A stretch of 64,000 bases of DNA from Maritimibacter alkaliphilus (GTDB taxonomy: Bacteria > Pseudomonadota > Alphaproteobacteria > Rhodobacterales > Rhodobacteraceae). Location of the stretch: NCBI RefSeq assembly GCF_019801605.1, contig NZ_JAHVIT010000002.1:930001-994000 (forward strand). Direction: 5' to 3'. The number at the start of each line of letters is the position of its first letter. The first letter of the stretch is position 1. The notes beneath the pieces were generated by a model. The model had not been told where the DNA came from, searched no databases, and saw nothing but the letters and a program-made list of their open reading frames with translations. Below, in pieces: positions 17,600-25,964 of this stretch. The position numbers and the translations under genes were made by a program.

Positions 17600-18331
17600 G
17601 TGATCGTTGCGGATTCGATCGGCTTTGCGGCCACTCATACCATTTGCGGTATCCTGTCGGAGCTTCCGGGCTTCGACGTCTCGCACGGATCCCAGAATTT
17701 CGAGACCAAGGCCCCCATCGGCCCGGATGGCCAATCTCCGGCGGCCTTTACCCGCAGCATGGCCGCCGCCGCCGCGGCCGGTCGACACCCGGTTGCCGTT
17801 CATACCAACTTCCCGCCGAAGGCGATGCAGGCGGCCTGCGCGGGCGAGGGGATCACCTATCGGCTTCTGGTGCGCGATCCGCAGGCCCAGATCGAAAGCT
17901 GCTATGCCTGGATCGCCAAGAAGGTGCTGGACGGCGATGCGCCCGGTTTCCTTGGCGCGCTGAAGGTCAGCCTCGCGCCGCTTCAGGGGGCGCAGATCGC
18001 GGCCAGCCTGCCCAACGTGCTCTATGCCTTTGCGCTGCAGCATGTCTGCGGCTTCAACCTGATGGGGCTCCAGACCGGGGCGGAGGTGCTGCGGATGGAG
18101 GACCTTCTGAGCGAGGAGGCGGCCTTCCGCGCGGCCTTCGAGGTGCCCGCCGACTGCGCGATCCCGCATTTCGAAGGCGAGGAGAAGCGCCTCGCCTCGC
18201 ATCGCAGCAGGAGCCAGCTCGAGGCCCTCGGCGCGCCGGAACGCGACGTGATCCTCGACCGGCTGAAGGCGAGCGCGGGCGGGATCAGCCTGCCTGTGAG
18301 CGAGATGACGAAGCGTCTCGGCTACGCCTGA
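17600..18331 (+). CDS. Protein of unknown function, weakly sulfotransferase-like
   Basis: This 243-residue protein is not firmly recognised. A GTG start at 17600 is chosen: it has AAAGGA about 6 nt upstream and follows a non-coding-looking leader. The N terminus VIVADSIGFAATHTICGILS and the later motif YRLLVRDPQAQIESCYAWI recall sulfotransferase-type proteins, in which an R-x-P...S pattern contacts the 3' phosphate of PAPS. However, no clear 5'-phosphosulfate loop is visible. A cytoplasmic location is likely because there is no signal peptide or membrane helix. The neighbours (divergent pth, convergent trpB) give no functional hint. Confidence 0.6.
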   Translation: MIVADSIGFAATHTICGILSELPGFDVSHGSQNFETKAPIGPDGQSPAAFTRSMAAAAAAGRHPVAVHTNFPPKAMQAACAGEGITYRLLVRDPQAQIESCYAWIAKKVLDGDAPGFLGALKVSLAPLQGAQIAASLPNVLYAFALQHVCGFNLMGLQTGAEVLRMEDLLSEEAAFRAAFEVPADCAIPHFEGEEKRLASHRSRSQLEALGAPERDVILDRLKASAGGISLPVSEMTKRLGYA

Positions 18332-18353
18332 CGCGCCGGTCGCGGTCTCCCGG

Positions 18354-18420
18354 CGCGAAACCCCTGGCACGCGAAACCCGACACGCGAAACCTGACACGA
18401 GACCCCGTGAAACGCGAAAC
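18354..18420. repeat. Tandem array of a degenerate 14-bp unit
   Basis: Units based on CGCGAAACCYGACA are repeated about four to five times between the convergent 17600 and trpB genes, directly next to the trpB terminator. The first unit carries 2 extra bases and the fourth is degenerate. Confidence 0.65.
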
Positions 18421-18441
18421 GCCCGGTCCGAGGACCGGGCG
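18420..18441 (-). terminator. Rho-independent terminator of trpB
   Basis: GCCCGGTCC (18421-18429) and GGACCGGGC (18432-18440) give a near-perfect palindrome of about 10 bp. On the minus strand it is followed by GTTTCGCGTTTCAC. It lies 40 nt after the trpB stop. Confidence 0.7.
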
Positions 18442-18481
18442 TTGCTCTGTCTGCCTGTGGCAGGATGCGGTCGGGCGGGCT

Positions 18482-19735
18482 TCAGTCGGCCTGGCGGCCT
18501 TCCGTGTCGCCCATGTCGAAGCCGAGGTACTTGGCCACGGTGAAGATGTCCTTGTCGCCCCGGCCACACATGTTCATGACGATGATGTGCTCCTTGGGCA
18601 GATCGGGCGCGATCTTGGTCACATGGGCGAGCGCGTGGCAGGGCTCCAGCGCGGGAATGATGCCCTCGGTCTCGCAGCTCAGCTGGAAGGCGGCGAGCGC
18701 CTCCTTGTCGGTGACCGAGACGTATTCCGCACGCCCGATGTCATGCAGCCAGGCGTGCTCCGGCCCGATGCCCGGGTAGTCGAGGCCCGCGGAGATCGAG
18801 AAGCCTTCGAGGATCTGGCCGTCGTCGTCCTGCAGCAGGTAGGTCCGGTTGCCATGCAGCACGCCGGGCCGCCCGCCGGTGAGCGAGGCGCAGTGCTCCA
18901 TCTTCTCGTCCACGCCCTTGCCGCCGGCTTCGACGCCGATGATGTTCACCGAAGGATCGTCGAGGAAGGGGTAGAAGAGGCCCATGGCGTTCGAGCCGCC
19001 GCCGATGGCCGCGATGATCGTGTCGGGCAGGCGGCCTTCGCCTTCCTGCTCGGGCAGCTGCCAGCGGACTTCCTTGCCGATGATCGACTGGAAGTCGCGC
19101 ACCATCGCCGGGTAGGGGTGCGGGCCGGCCACGGTGCCGATGCAGTAGAAGGTGTCGCGCACGTTGGTGACCCAGTCGCGCAGCGCGTCGTTCATGGCGT
19201 CCTTCAGCGTGCCACGGCCGGAGGTGACGGGGATCACCTCGGCGCCCAGCAGGCGCATGCGGAAGACGTTGGGCGCCTGACGCTGGACGTCATGCGCGCC
19301 CATGTAGACGACGCACTTCAGGCCGAACTTGGCGCAGACGGTGGCGGTGGCCACGCCGTGCTGGCCGGCACCGGTTTCCGCGATGATCCGGGTCTTGCCC
19401 ATGCGGCGGGCGAGGATGATCTGGCCCAGCACGTTGTTGATCTTGTGGGCGCCGGTGTGGTTCAGCTCGTCGCGCTTGAAGTAGATCTTGGCGCCGCCCA
19501 GACGTTCGGTCAGGCGCGAGGCGTAGTAGAGCGGGCTGGGCCGGCCGACGTAGTGTTTCCACAGGTCGTCCATCTCGGCCCAGAAGGTCGCGTCGGTCTT
19601 GGCCTTCTCGTACTCGGCCTCGAGGTCGAGGATCAGCGGCATCAGCGTCTCGGAGACGAAACGTCCGCCGAAGAGGCCGAAGCGGCCGTTCTCGTCCGGG
19701 CCGGTCATGAAGGAATTGGGTTGATCGTTCGCCAT
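18482..19735 (-). CDS. trpB: Tryptophan synthase beta chain
   Basis: TrpB (417 residues) joins indole and serine to make tryptophan, using PLP. Family stretches are complete: [17 protein letters not shown], the PLP lysine in [26 protein letters not shown], the phosphate-binding loop GGGSNAMG, and the C-terminal [16 protein letters not shown]. The ATG at 19735 (MANDQPNSF) has a GAGAGGGGG-type ribosome site; the longer frame is not supported. It follows trpF on the same strand, but a 284-nt gap with paired TTCGAA palindromes separates them, so cotranscription is uncertain. Confidence 0.97.
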   Translation of the reverse strand: MANDQPNSFMTGPDENGRFGLFGGRFVSETLMPLILDLEAEYEKAKTDATFWAEMDDLWKHYVGRPSPLYYASRLTERLGGAKIYFKRDELNHTGAHKINNVLGQIILARRMGKTRIIAETGAGQHGVATATVCAKFGLKCVVYMGAHDVQRQAPNVFRMRLLGAEVIPVTSGRGTLKDAMNDALRDWVTNVRDTFYCIGTVAGPHPYPAMVRDFQSIIGKEVRWQLPEQEGEGRLPDTIIAAIGGGSNAMGLFYPFLDDPSVNIIGVEAGGKGVDEKMEHCASLTGGRPGVLHGNRTYLLQDDDGQILEGFSISAGLDYPGIGPEHAWLHDIGRAEYVSVTDKEALAAFQLSCETEGIIPALEPCHALAHVTKIAPDLPKEHIIVMNMCGRGDKDIFTVAKYLGFDMGDTEGRQAD

Positions 19736-19832
19736 CGCGCACCCCCTCTCGTGGTCTCGGGACTGCATAAGTGGCGGGAGGGGCAATTTCCAGCGGATTC
19801 GCCGGAAAGCGTCGGAAGGGGGAGGGGGCTGG

Positions 19833-19877
19833 CCGGAAAATTCGAATTTTCCGGTCCGTTTTCTTCGAAGAAAACGG
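19833..19877. repeat. Paired TTCGAA-centred palindromes, copy 1 (first pair)
   Basis: There are two abutting perfect 22-bp palindromes: 19833-19854 with half CCGGAAAATTC, and 19856-19877 with half CCGTTTTCTTC. A single T lies between them. The pair is followed directly by GCAGGGCGGCGAGG, a tail also found at the other two copies (50541 and 61792). It lies in the trpF-trpB gap. Confidence 0.85.
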
Positions 19878-19968
19878 GCAGGGCGGCGAGGTTGCTGTGG
19901 ACCAGAGGCCGGGGGCCCGGGCCGCGCGGCGCCGGGCAGAGGGGCAGACCTGCACTCGCACCGGGTGA

Positions 19969-20015
19969 GGAAGACTTTTCGAAAAGTCTTCCCAAAATTC
20001 TTCGAAGAATTTTGG
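19969..20015. repeat. Paired TTCGAA-centred palindromes, copy 1 (second pair)
   Basis: There are two perfect 24-bp palindromes that share one base: 19969-19992 with half GGAAGACTTTTC, and 19992-20015 with half CCAAAATTCTTC. They begin 5 nt after the trpF stop on the minus strand, so they may also end trpF transcripts. About 91 nt separate them from the first pair. Confidence 0.85.
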
Positions 20016-20019
20016 CCGC

Positions 20020-20688
20020 TCAGACGAGGCGGGGCGGGGCCTTGTCCTCGGCGCGCGCGGCGCGGGCGAAGGCGGCGATCTTCGCGGCCTCCTTCACGCC
20101 GGGCGCGCTTTCCACGCCGGAGGACACGTCGACCTGCCGCGCGCCGGTCAGGCGCACCGCCTCGGCCACGTTCTCGGGCGTCAGGCCGCCGGCCAGCATC
20201 CAGGGCCTGGTCCAGTACTTGCGCCCCTGCAGCAGGCGCCAGTCGAAGGCCAGCCCGTTGCCGCCGGGCAGGGTGGCGTCCTTGGGTGGCTTGGCGTCGA
20301 TCAGCAGCTGGTCCGCCACCTGGGCGTAGAGATCGATCGCGGGCAGGTCGGCGGCATCGCGGATGCCCACGGCCTTCATCACCGGCAGGCCGGTGCGGGC
20401 GCGGACTTCCGAGACACGCTCGGGGCTTTCCTGACCGTGGAGCTGGATCATGTCGAGCGGCACGGTCCCGGTGATCGCGTCGAGCAGGGCGTTGTCGGGG
20501 TTCACCACGAGGGCGACCTTGGCCAGCCCCGGCGGCGTGTCGATGGCCAGCATCCGCGCGGTCTCGATCGAGATGTTGCGGGGCGATTTCGGGAAGAAGA
20601 CGAAGCCGCCATAGACGGCGCCGGCCGCGGCGGTGGCCGCGACGTCCTCGGGGCGGCTGAGGCCGCAGATCTTCACGCGAATGTCCAT
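20020..20688 (-). CDS. trpF: Phosphoribosylanthranilate isomerase
   Basis: TrpF (222 residues) carries out the Amadori rearrangement in tryptophan synthesis. The (beta-alpha)8 barrel motifs are clear: [12 protein letters not shown] with catalytic Cys8, [21 protein letters not shown], the catalytic Asp in LLIDAKPP, and the phosphate-binding [16 protein letters not shown] and [15 protein letters not shown]. The gene order ihfB-lapA-trpF-trpB is common in alphaproteobacteria. A terminator between lapA and trpF suggests that trpF has its own promoter, around 20690-20800. Confidence 0.97.
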   Translation of the reverse strand: MDIRVKICGLSRPEDVAATAAAGAVYGGFVFFPKSPRNISIETARMLAIDTPPGLAKVALVVNPDNALLDAITGTVPLDMIQLHGQESPERVSEVRARTGLPVMKAVGIRDAADLPAIDLYAQVADQLLIDAKPPKDATLPGGNGLAFDWRLLQGRKYWTRPWMLAGGLTPENVAEAVRLTGARQVDVSSGVESAPGVKEAAKIAAFARAARAEDKAPPRLV

Positions 20689-20741
20689 GGCAGAGGGTGT
20701 AGGGCGGTGGGGCCCGAAAGGAAAGGTGCCTGTGGCGGGGC

Positions 20742-20766
20742 GGGGGTGAGTATTTGGGGAAAGATG
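20742..20766 (-). repeat. Partial copy of the CATCTTTC/AAATA intergenic repeat
   Basis: Read on the minus strand it is CATCTTTCCCCAAATAC followed by C-rich sequence. This matches the left end of the repeats at 47611 and 50441 (CATCTTTC..CCGAAATATCC), but the two GC hairpins of those copies are absent. Confidence 0.45.
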
Positions 20767-20803
20767 AAGGCGGGCGGGAGCAACCGGGCAGTGGGCATGG
20801 AAA

Positions 20804-20822
20804 AGGGGGCCGTGGGCCCCCT
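20804..20822 (-). terminator. Rho-independent terminator after lapA
   Basis: AGGGGGCC (20804-20811) and GGCCCCCT (20815-20822) form an 8-bp stem with a GTG/CAC loop. On the minus strand it runs into TTTTCC. It lies 23 nt after the lapA stop. Confidence 0.8.
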
Positions 20823-20845
20823 CTGGTCGTCGATCTGGCGCTGGC

Positions 20846-21190
20846 TCAGTTGTCGAGCAGGGCCAGCACCTCGTCCTTGCCCTGGTGCTTCTCGCCCTTG
20901 AGGCGCTTCACCTCGCGTTCGAGCTTGCCCACTTCCTTCTGCTTGCGGTTCACCTCGGCGCGGTGCTTGTGCTCGCGCAGCCACTCCCAGATGAAGCCGA
21001 TCAGCAGGCCCGCGAGAATGCCGGCGAAGATGATCAGGAAGAGCGGCAGGTCGATCGTCGGATTCTGACCGGCGATCCGCGCCAGCCCCTCGGGCAGGAG
21101 CTGCAGCGTCACGATCTGGCGGTTTGCCAGGGCGACGGACACCAGGACCACCGCGAGGATGGCGAGGAAGGCGTAGCGGATATAGCGCAT
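20846..21190 (-). CDS. LapA-domain (DUF1049) inner-membrane protein
   Basis: This 114-residue protein has two membrane helices (residues about 5-22 and 47-68) and a cytoplasmic, highly charged C-terminal helix ([32 protein letters not shown] split by eye into heptads). This is the LapA/YciS layout. In E. coli the homologue works with LapB to control LPS synthesis. It lies just after ihfB, the usual alphaproteobacterial position, and 10 nt separate the genes. Confidence 0.88.
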   Translation of the reverse strand: MRYIRYAFLAILAVVLVSVALANRQIVTLQLLPEGLARIAGQNPTIDLPLFLIIFAGILAGLLIGFIWEWLREHKHRAEVNRKQKEVGKLEREVKRLKGEKHQGKDEVLALLDN

Positions 21191-21200
21191 GGTGGTGTGT

Positions 21201-21482
21201 TTACTCTCCGTTCAGGCGGTCGCGCAGCAGCTTGCCGGTCTTGAAGAAGGGCACATGCTTCTCCTCCACTTCGACCGCCTCGCCGGTGCGCGGGTTGCGA
21301 CCGGTGCGCGCGTCGCGTTTCTTGACCGAGAAGGCCCCGAAGCCGCGCAGCTCGACCCGGTCGCCCCGGGTCAGCGCATCGGTGATTTCTTCGAATATAG
21401 TGTTCACGATCTTCTCGACATCCCGCTGATAGAGATGCGGGTTCTCGTCAGCAAGTTTCTGGATCAGTTCGGAACGTATCAT
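21201..21482 (-). CDS. ihfB: Integration host factor subunit beta
   Basis: IhfB (93 residues) is half of the DNA-bending IHF heterodimer. The HU/IHF fold is complete: [55 protein letters not shown], and the DNA-intercalating arm [15 protein letters not shown]. The ATG at 21482 gives the family length; the in-frame extension upstream is not coding-like. It lies downstream of rpsA, separated from it by the strong rpsA terminator. Confidence 0.97.
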   Translation of the reverse strand: MIRSELIQKLADENPHLYQRDVEKIVNTIFEEITDALTRGDRVELRGFGAFSVKKRDARTGRNPRTGEAVEVEEKHVPFFKTGKLLRDRLNGE

Positions 21483-21744
21483 CCTGGTACTCTCCCCCGG
21501 CCGCCTTTGAAAAATGCACAACCTTGTCAGGGGACTATAGGTAGTTTGGTTACATTCCGAAACAGAAAGGCTTGGGCGGGGGCGGAAAATGACCGGTCGA
21601 AATGGGGTCAAACGGGCGTTTCGTGGCGGAAGACGGGGCGCAGGGGCGAAGGGACAGCCCTGTCCGCTGCCTGCGGGCCCCTGCCCGTCGAAAACGACGC
21701 CCCCCGATTCGAGGTGCGGCGCAGGTGCTTGGCACGCATGGAAA

Positions 21745-21772
21745 AACGGCCCCGCCGGTGGGCGGGGCCGTT
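21745..21772 (-). terminator. Strong rho-independent terminator of rpsA
   Basis: AACGGCCCCGCC (21745-21756) and GGCGGGGCCGTT (21761-21772) form a 12-bp perfect stem with a 4-nt loop. On the minus strand five T residues follow directly. Confidence 0.9.
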
Positions 21773-21815
21773 CGAATTGGCTCAGGCGGACCGGAGGCCG
21801 GTCCGGGGCAGACGA

Positions 21816-23495
21816 TTACTCGTCGCCCTTGAGGGCTGCGCCCAGGATGTCGCCGAGCGATGCGCCGGAGTCCGAGGAGCCGTACTGTTCCACGGCTTCT
21901 TTCTCTTCGGCGATCTCGCGGGCCTTGATCGACAGGCCGAGGCGACGGGTCTTGCTGTCCACGTTGGTGACGCGCACGTCGACCTTGTCACCGACCGAGA
22001 AACGCTCGGGGCGCTGGTCGGCACGGTCGCGGGCCAGGTCGGAGCGGCGGATGAAGGACTTCATGCCTTCGTATTCCACTTCGATGCCACCGTCTTCGAT
22101 CGCGGTCACTTCGACGGTCACGATCGAGCCGCGCTTCACGCCGCCAACCGCTTCCGCGAACTTGTCGCCGCCGACGTTCTTGATGGAGAGCGAGATGCGC
22201 TCCTTCTCGATGTCGACTTCGGAGACCACGGCCTGAACCATGTCGCCCTTGCGGTAGTTCTGGATCGCGTCTTCACCGCGCTGATCCCAAGAGAGATCGG
22301 AGAGGTGAACCATGCCGTCGATCTCGCCGGGCAGGCCAACGAACAGACCGAATTCGGTGATGTTCTTGACTTCGCCTTCCACGACGGTGCCTTCGGGATG
22401 GGTTTCCGCGAAGACTTCCCACGGGTTGCGCATGGTCTGCTTGAGACCCAGCGACACGCGGCGCTTGGCCTGGTCGATTTCCAGGACCATGACGTCGACT
22501 TCCTGCGAGGTCGAGACGATCTTGCCGGGGTGCACGTTCTTCTTGGTCCAGGACATTTCGGACACGTGAACGAGGCCCTCGACACCCGGCTCCAGCTCCA
22601 CGAATGCACCGTAGTCGGTGATGTTCGTGACGCGGCCCTTGTGGACCGAGGCCAGCGGGTACTTGGCGGCAACCAGATCCCACGGGTCTTCCTGCAGCTG
22701 CTTCATGCCGAGGGAGATACGGTGGGTGTCCTTGTTGATCTTGATGACCTGGACCTTGACGGTCTCGCCGATCGACAGGATCTCGGACGGGTGGTTCACG
22801 CGACGCCATGCCATGTCGGTGACGTGCAGCAGGCCGTCCACACCGCCGAGGTCGACGAAGGCGCCGTATTCGGTGATGTTCTTGACCACGCCGTCAACGG
22901 CCTGACCTTCTTGCAGGTTCGAGATGACCTCGGCGCGCTGTTCGGCACGCGACTCTTCGAGGATCGCGCGACGCGAGACAACGATGTTGCCGCGACGACG
23001 GTCCATCTTGAGGATCTGGAACGGCTGCTTGAGACCCATGAGCGGGCCAGCGTCGCGCACGGGGCGGACATCGACCTGCGAACCCGGGAGGAAGGCAACG
23101 GCGCCGCCGAGGTCGACGGTGAAGCCACCCTTGACGCGACCGAAGATCGCACCTTCGACGCGGGCGTCGTCGGCATAGGCCTTCTCGAGGCGATCCCAGG
23201 CTTCTTCGCGGCGGGCCATCTCGCGCGAGATGACGGCTTCGCCACGGGCGTTCTCTGCAGCGCGCAGGAACACTTCGACTTCGTCACCGACGGTGATGTC
23301 GGGCGCTTCGCCGGGGTTCGCGAATTCTTTCAGATCAACGCGGCCTTCCATCTTGTAGCCGACGTCGATGATGGCCTGGCCCGCTTCGATCGCGAGAACC
23401 TTGCCTTTGACAACCGAGCCCTCTTGGGGGGTGTCGATTTCGAGGCTTTCATTAAGGAGGGCCTCGAATTCCTCCATGGACGTGTTCTGAGCCAT
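21816..23495 (-). CDS. rpsA: 30S ribosomal protein S1
   Basis: S1 (559 residues) helps mRNA dock on the 30S subunit. It contains six S1/OB repeats, seen as recurring patterns such as VKNITEYGAFVDLGGVDGLLHVTDM, VTNITDYGAFVELEPGVEGLVHVSEMSW and VKNITEFGLFVGLPGEIDGMVHLSDLSW. The ATG at 23495 (MAQNTSMEEFEALLNES) is the family start; an in-frame ATG at 23519 lacks a ribosome site. In many relatives cmk lies just upstream, but here 576 nt without a gene precede it. Confidence 0.97.
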   Translation of the reverse strand: MAQNTSMEEFEALLNESLEIDTPQEGSVVKGKVLAIEAGQAIIDVGYKMEGRVDLKEFANPGEAPDITVGDEVEVFLRAAENARGEAVISREMARREEAWDRLEKAYADDARVEGAIFGRVKGGFTVDLGGAVAFLPGSQVDVRPVRDAGPLMGLKQPFQILKMDRRRGNIVVSRRAILEESRAEQRAEVISNLQEGQAVDGVVKNITEYGAFVDLGGVDGLLHVTDMAWRRVNHPSEILSIGETVKVQVIKINKDTHRISLGMKQLQEDPWDLVAAKYPLASVHKGRVTNITDYGAFVELEPGVEGLVHVSEMSWTKKNVHPGKIVSTSQEVDVMVLEIDQAKRRVSLGLKQTMRNPWEVFAETHPEGTVVEGEVKNITEFGLFVGLPGEIDGMVHLSDLSWDQRGEDAIQNYRKGDMVQAVVSEVDIEKERISLSIKNVGGDKFAEAVGGVKRGSIVTVEVTAIEDGGIEVEYEGMKSFIRRSDLARDRADQRPERFSVGDKVDVRVTNVDSKTRRLGLSIKAREIAEEKEAVEQYGSSDSGASLGDILGAALKGDE

Positions 23496-24071
23496 GTGGT
23501 CTCTGTTTTCCTTTTTCATCGTTTTCTGGCCGGGCGGTTGTCTCCGCCGGTCTTGCGGTTTGTTTGGTCAGGGGGATGCGCAAACGAAAGAGGGCCGGTG
23601 TAGTTCCGACCCTGCTCGATCTTTCGTCTGCGGTTGGCTCCGCCTTGTCGACGGGGGCGATGTAATCCCTGAGAGGCAATGTGGCAAGGCTTTTCTGGCC
23701 CGGCGGGGGGAATGCGCTGACCCGGGGGGAGGCTGTTTCGGATGCGCAAGACCGGGGTGTGTCGCCGTCCCGGCGGACTGTCCTGCCGGGGCACGGGGCC
23801 GGGTCATGCCGACTCGCACCATCGCCTGCGGGTCGCGTAGCGCGGGCGTTCGGCGCTGTCGCGGGCCGCTTCGGGATCGGCGGATCTGTCGGGACGGTGG
23901 TGAGGCAGGGCGCGGTGCGGGCCTGCGTCCGGCACCCGTCGCACACCCTGCGCGCCCCGGGCCGCGGCGCCGCCTGTCAGCCCGCCTCCCGCGACGTACC
24001 CCAACCAGCCCCTTGATCCTTCCGGCAAAACCCGGTCTCTTTCCGCAAGGGAAGAGCCGGGGAGGGCCTCC
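23496..24071. promoter_or_regulatory. Long gap upstream of rpsA and of the DUF2189 gene
   Basis: This 576-nt divergent intergenic region has no credible gene; overlapping frames give Arg/Pro-rich products without motifs. It should hold the rpsA promoter and leader and the promoter of the 24072 gene. No clear operator or structured leader was found by eye. Confidence 0.5.
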
Positions 24072-24878
24072 ATGCAAGACACACCCAAGCTGGGCCTGCC
24101 GGGAATGCAGGCCGTGACCCTGCCCATGCTGGGCGAGGCGCTGCGCCGGGCCTGGTCCGACATGCGCCGCGCGCCACTTTACGGGCTCTTCTTCGCCTCG
24201 GCCTATGTCCTGATCGGCTGGCTGCTGGCGGCGATCACGTGGGGCACCGGGCAGAGCTACTGGCTGATCTTCGCGGCGGTGTCCTTCCCGCTGATCGGGC
24301 CCTTCGCCGCGGTGGGGCTCTACGAGGTGTCGCGCCGGCTGGAGCGCGGCCGCCCGCTGGTGCTGCGCGAGATTCTGACCGTCGTCCTGCATCAGAGCCG
24401 CCGTCAGCTGCCCTCGATCTGCGCGATCGTGATCTTTCTCTTCCTGTTCTGGTTCTTCCTCGCCCACATGATCTTTGCCCTCTTCCTCGGGCTGTCGACG
24501 ATGACGAACGTCTCGTCCTCCTACGAGGTCTTCCTGACGGTGAACGGCATGACCATGCTGCTCGTGGGCTCGATCATCGGGGCGGGCTTTGCCTTGCTGC
24601 TCTACATGATCACCGTGATCTCGCTCCCGCTGCTGCTGGACCGCGAGGTGGATTTCGTCACCGCAATGATCGTGTCCTTCACCACGGTGACGCTGAACCC
24701 GGTGCCGATGCTGGTCTGGGCGGTGTTCATCGCCCTGACCACCTTCGTGGCGCTGCTGCCCGGGTTCCTCGGGCTTTTCATCACGCTGCCCCTGCTGGGC
24801 CACGCGACGTGGCATCTCTACGATCAGATCCAGACCGGCGAGGTGTCTTTCAGCCCCCGCGCCCGGGCGGGGGGCTGA
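24072..24878 (+). CDS. DUF2189 multi-pass membrane protein
   Basis: This 268-residue inner-membrane protein of the DUF2189 family has unknown function. About six hydrophobic segments are visible, among them LYGLFFASAYVLIGWLLAAI, WLIFAAVSFPLIGPFAAVGL, ICAIVIFLFLFWFFLAHMIF and MLLVGSIIGAGFALLLYMIT. The family hallmark GPFAAVGLYEVSRRLERG is present, as is the late PLLLDREVDFVTAM. A GGGAGG lies about 5 nt before the ATG. It ends 7 nt from the convergent intradiol-like gene. Confidence 0.85.
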   Translation: MQDTPKLGLPGMQAVTLPMLGEALRRAWSDMRRAPLYGLFFASAYVLIGWLLAAITWGTGQSYWLIFAAVSFPLIGPFAAVGLYEVSRRLERGRPLVLREILTVVLHQSRRQLPSICAIVIFLFLFWFFLAHMIFALFLGLSTMTNVSSSYEVFLTVNGMTMLLVGSIIGAGFALLLYMITVISLPLLLDREVDFVTAMIVSFTTVTLNPVPMLVWAVFIALTTFVALLPGFLGLFITLPLLGHATWHLYDQIQTGEVSFSPRARAGG

Positions 24879-24885
24879 AGCCGCG

Positions 24886-25782
24886 TCACTTGCTGTCGGG
24901 CGGGGGCGTCATGCCGCCGCCGGGGCCTCCCGGACCACCGGCCCCACCCGGGGGCGGGGCCATCTGGGCGCTGCGGTCGGCGGTGAAATCGACCGGGATC
25001 GTCACGGTGCCCGTCAGACCCTCGCTCATGTCACCGCTCACGGCGAGCGTCTGCTGGGCGATCTCGGCGTCGGAATTGTCGCCGAACACATTGTCCGAGG
25101 GGATCGTGATCCGCCCGAGGTTCCGCGTCCCGTTGGAATAGCGCGCATCCGTTTCGTAGACGGCAGCGGCCTCTTCCTCCGGCAGGGCGATCTGGGCGGT
25201 CAGGACGGAAGCCTCGCCGCTGACGGCGGCCTCCGCGCTCTCGAAGACCTCGAAGTGGATATGCGGCCAGCGGCCGTCATAGCAGCCCGGGAAGATCGTG
25301 GTGAACCGCACCTTGCCCTCGGCATCCGCCATGCCGACGCCGCGCAGGTAGTTCGCATCCGTGGTGTCGTAGAGCGAGTAGAGCCCCGTGGTGTCGCAGT
25401 GCCAGACATAGATGGCATAGCCCTCAAGCGGGGTGCATCCGTCGGCATCCTGCAATGTCAGTTCGAGGTCGAGCTTCAGCCCCTCTGCCACCGGGGTCAT
25501 CTCGCCGAAGGAGGGGCGCAGGTCCTCGCGGATCACGCCGGCCTGTGTCAGGGCGTTGACGGTCTGGCCGTCCTTCACGTTGGATCCGTCGGCGGGGTAG
25601 GGGCCCGCGGTTTCCCACGGCAGGGCCACGCATTGCGCGGCCAGCGCGGGCAGCCCCGAGGCGGAGGCCAGTCCGAGGCCGCCCATGAGGGAGAGCAGCC
25701 TGCGGCGTCCGATCATCCGCGGCAGGTCGTGGGCAAATCCGAGGTCATGGTCATGGGGGCGGTGGTCGGAATGGTCGGTCAT
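24886..25782 (-). CDS. Intradiol ring-cleavage dioxygenase-like exported protein
   Basis: This 298-residue protein has a Tat-type signal (GRRRLLSLMGGLGLASASGLPALAA) and an intradiol dioxygenase fold. The iron ligands can be traced: Tyr residues in WHCDTTGLYSLYD and the GCYDGRWPHIHFEV segment with the His pair. The usual YPGWYxGRxxHIH motif appears as FPGCYDGRWPHIH. It differs from catechol dioxygenases by being exported and by its Gly/Pro-rich tail (GGAGGPGGPGGG). The substrate is unknown. AAGGAG lies 9 nt before the ATG at 25782. Confidence 0.85.
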   Translation of the reverse strand: MTDHSDHRPHDHDLGFAHDLPRMIGRRRLLSLMGGLGLASASGLPALAAQCVALPWETAGPYPADGSNVKDGQTVNALTQAGVIREDLRPSFGEMTPVAEGLKLDLELTLQDADGCTPLEGYAIYVWHCDTTGLYSLYDTTDANYLRGVGMADAEGKVRFTTIFPGCYDGRWPHIHFEVFESAEAAVSGEASVLTAQIALPEEEAAAVYETDARYSNGTRNLGRITIPSDNVFGDNSDAEIAQQTLAVSGDMSEGLTGTVTIPVDFTADRSAQMAPPPGGAGGPGGPGGGMTPPPDSK

Positions 25783-25890
25783 TCCCGTCTCCTTGCGATC
25801 AGCTTGGGTATGAGGGTCTAACGCGCGAGCCCCTTCAATCTGTCGCAAGTTACGTTACGAAATCTGGAAACGGAGCGAAGCCGCCCGTTG

Positions 25891-25926
25891 CCTGACGTGA
25901 AAACGGGGCCTGACATGAAAACGGGG
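25891..25926. repeat. Direct repeat of 18 bp (two copies)
   Basis: CCTGACRTGAAAACGGGG occurs twice in tandem (25891-25908 and 25909-25926), with one base difference. The second copy runs into the tamB terminator stem. Confidence 0.75.
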
Positions 25927-25942
25927 CCGCGCGGGCCCCGTT
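25920..25942 (-). terminator. Rho-independent terminator of tamB
   Basis: ACGGGGCC (25921-25928) and GGCCCCGT (25934-25941) form an 8- to 9-bp stem with a 5-nt loop. On the minus strand GTTTTC follows. It lies 23 nt beyond the tamB stop. Confidence 0.75.
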
Positions 25943-25964
25943 CTCCTGTGTCTGCTCGGGCGCG

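Noticed and set aside
18354-18420. Repeat array as a CRISPR
   Set aside because: Units of about 14 bp are contiguous without spacers, and no cas gene is present.
23495-23519. Earlier ATG at 23519 as the rpsA start
   Set aside because: It has no ribosome site, and the added residues MKKENRDH are not part of the family N terminus.
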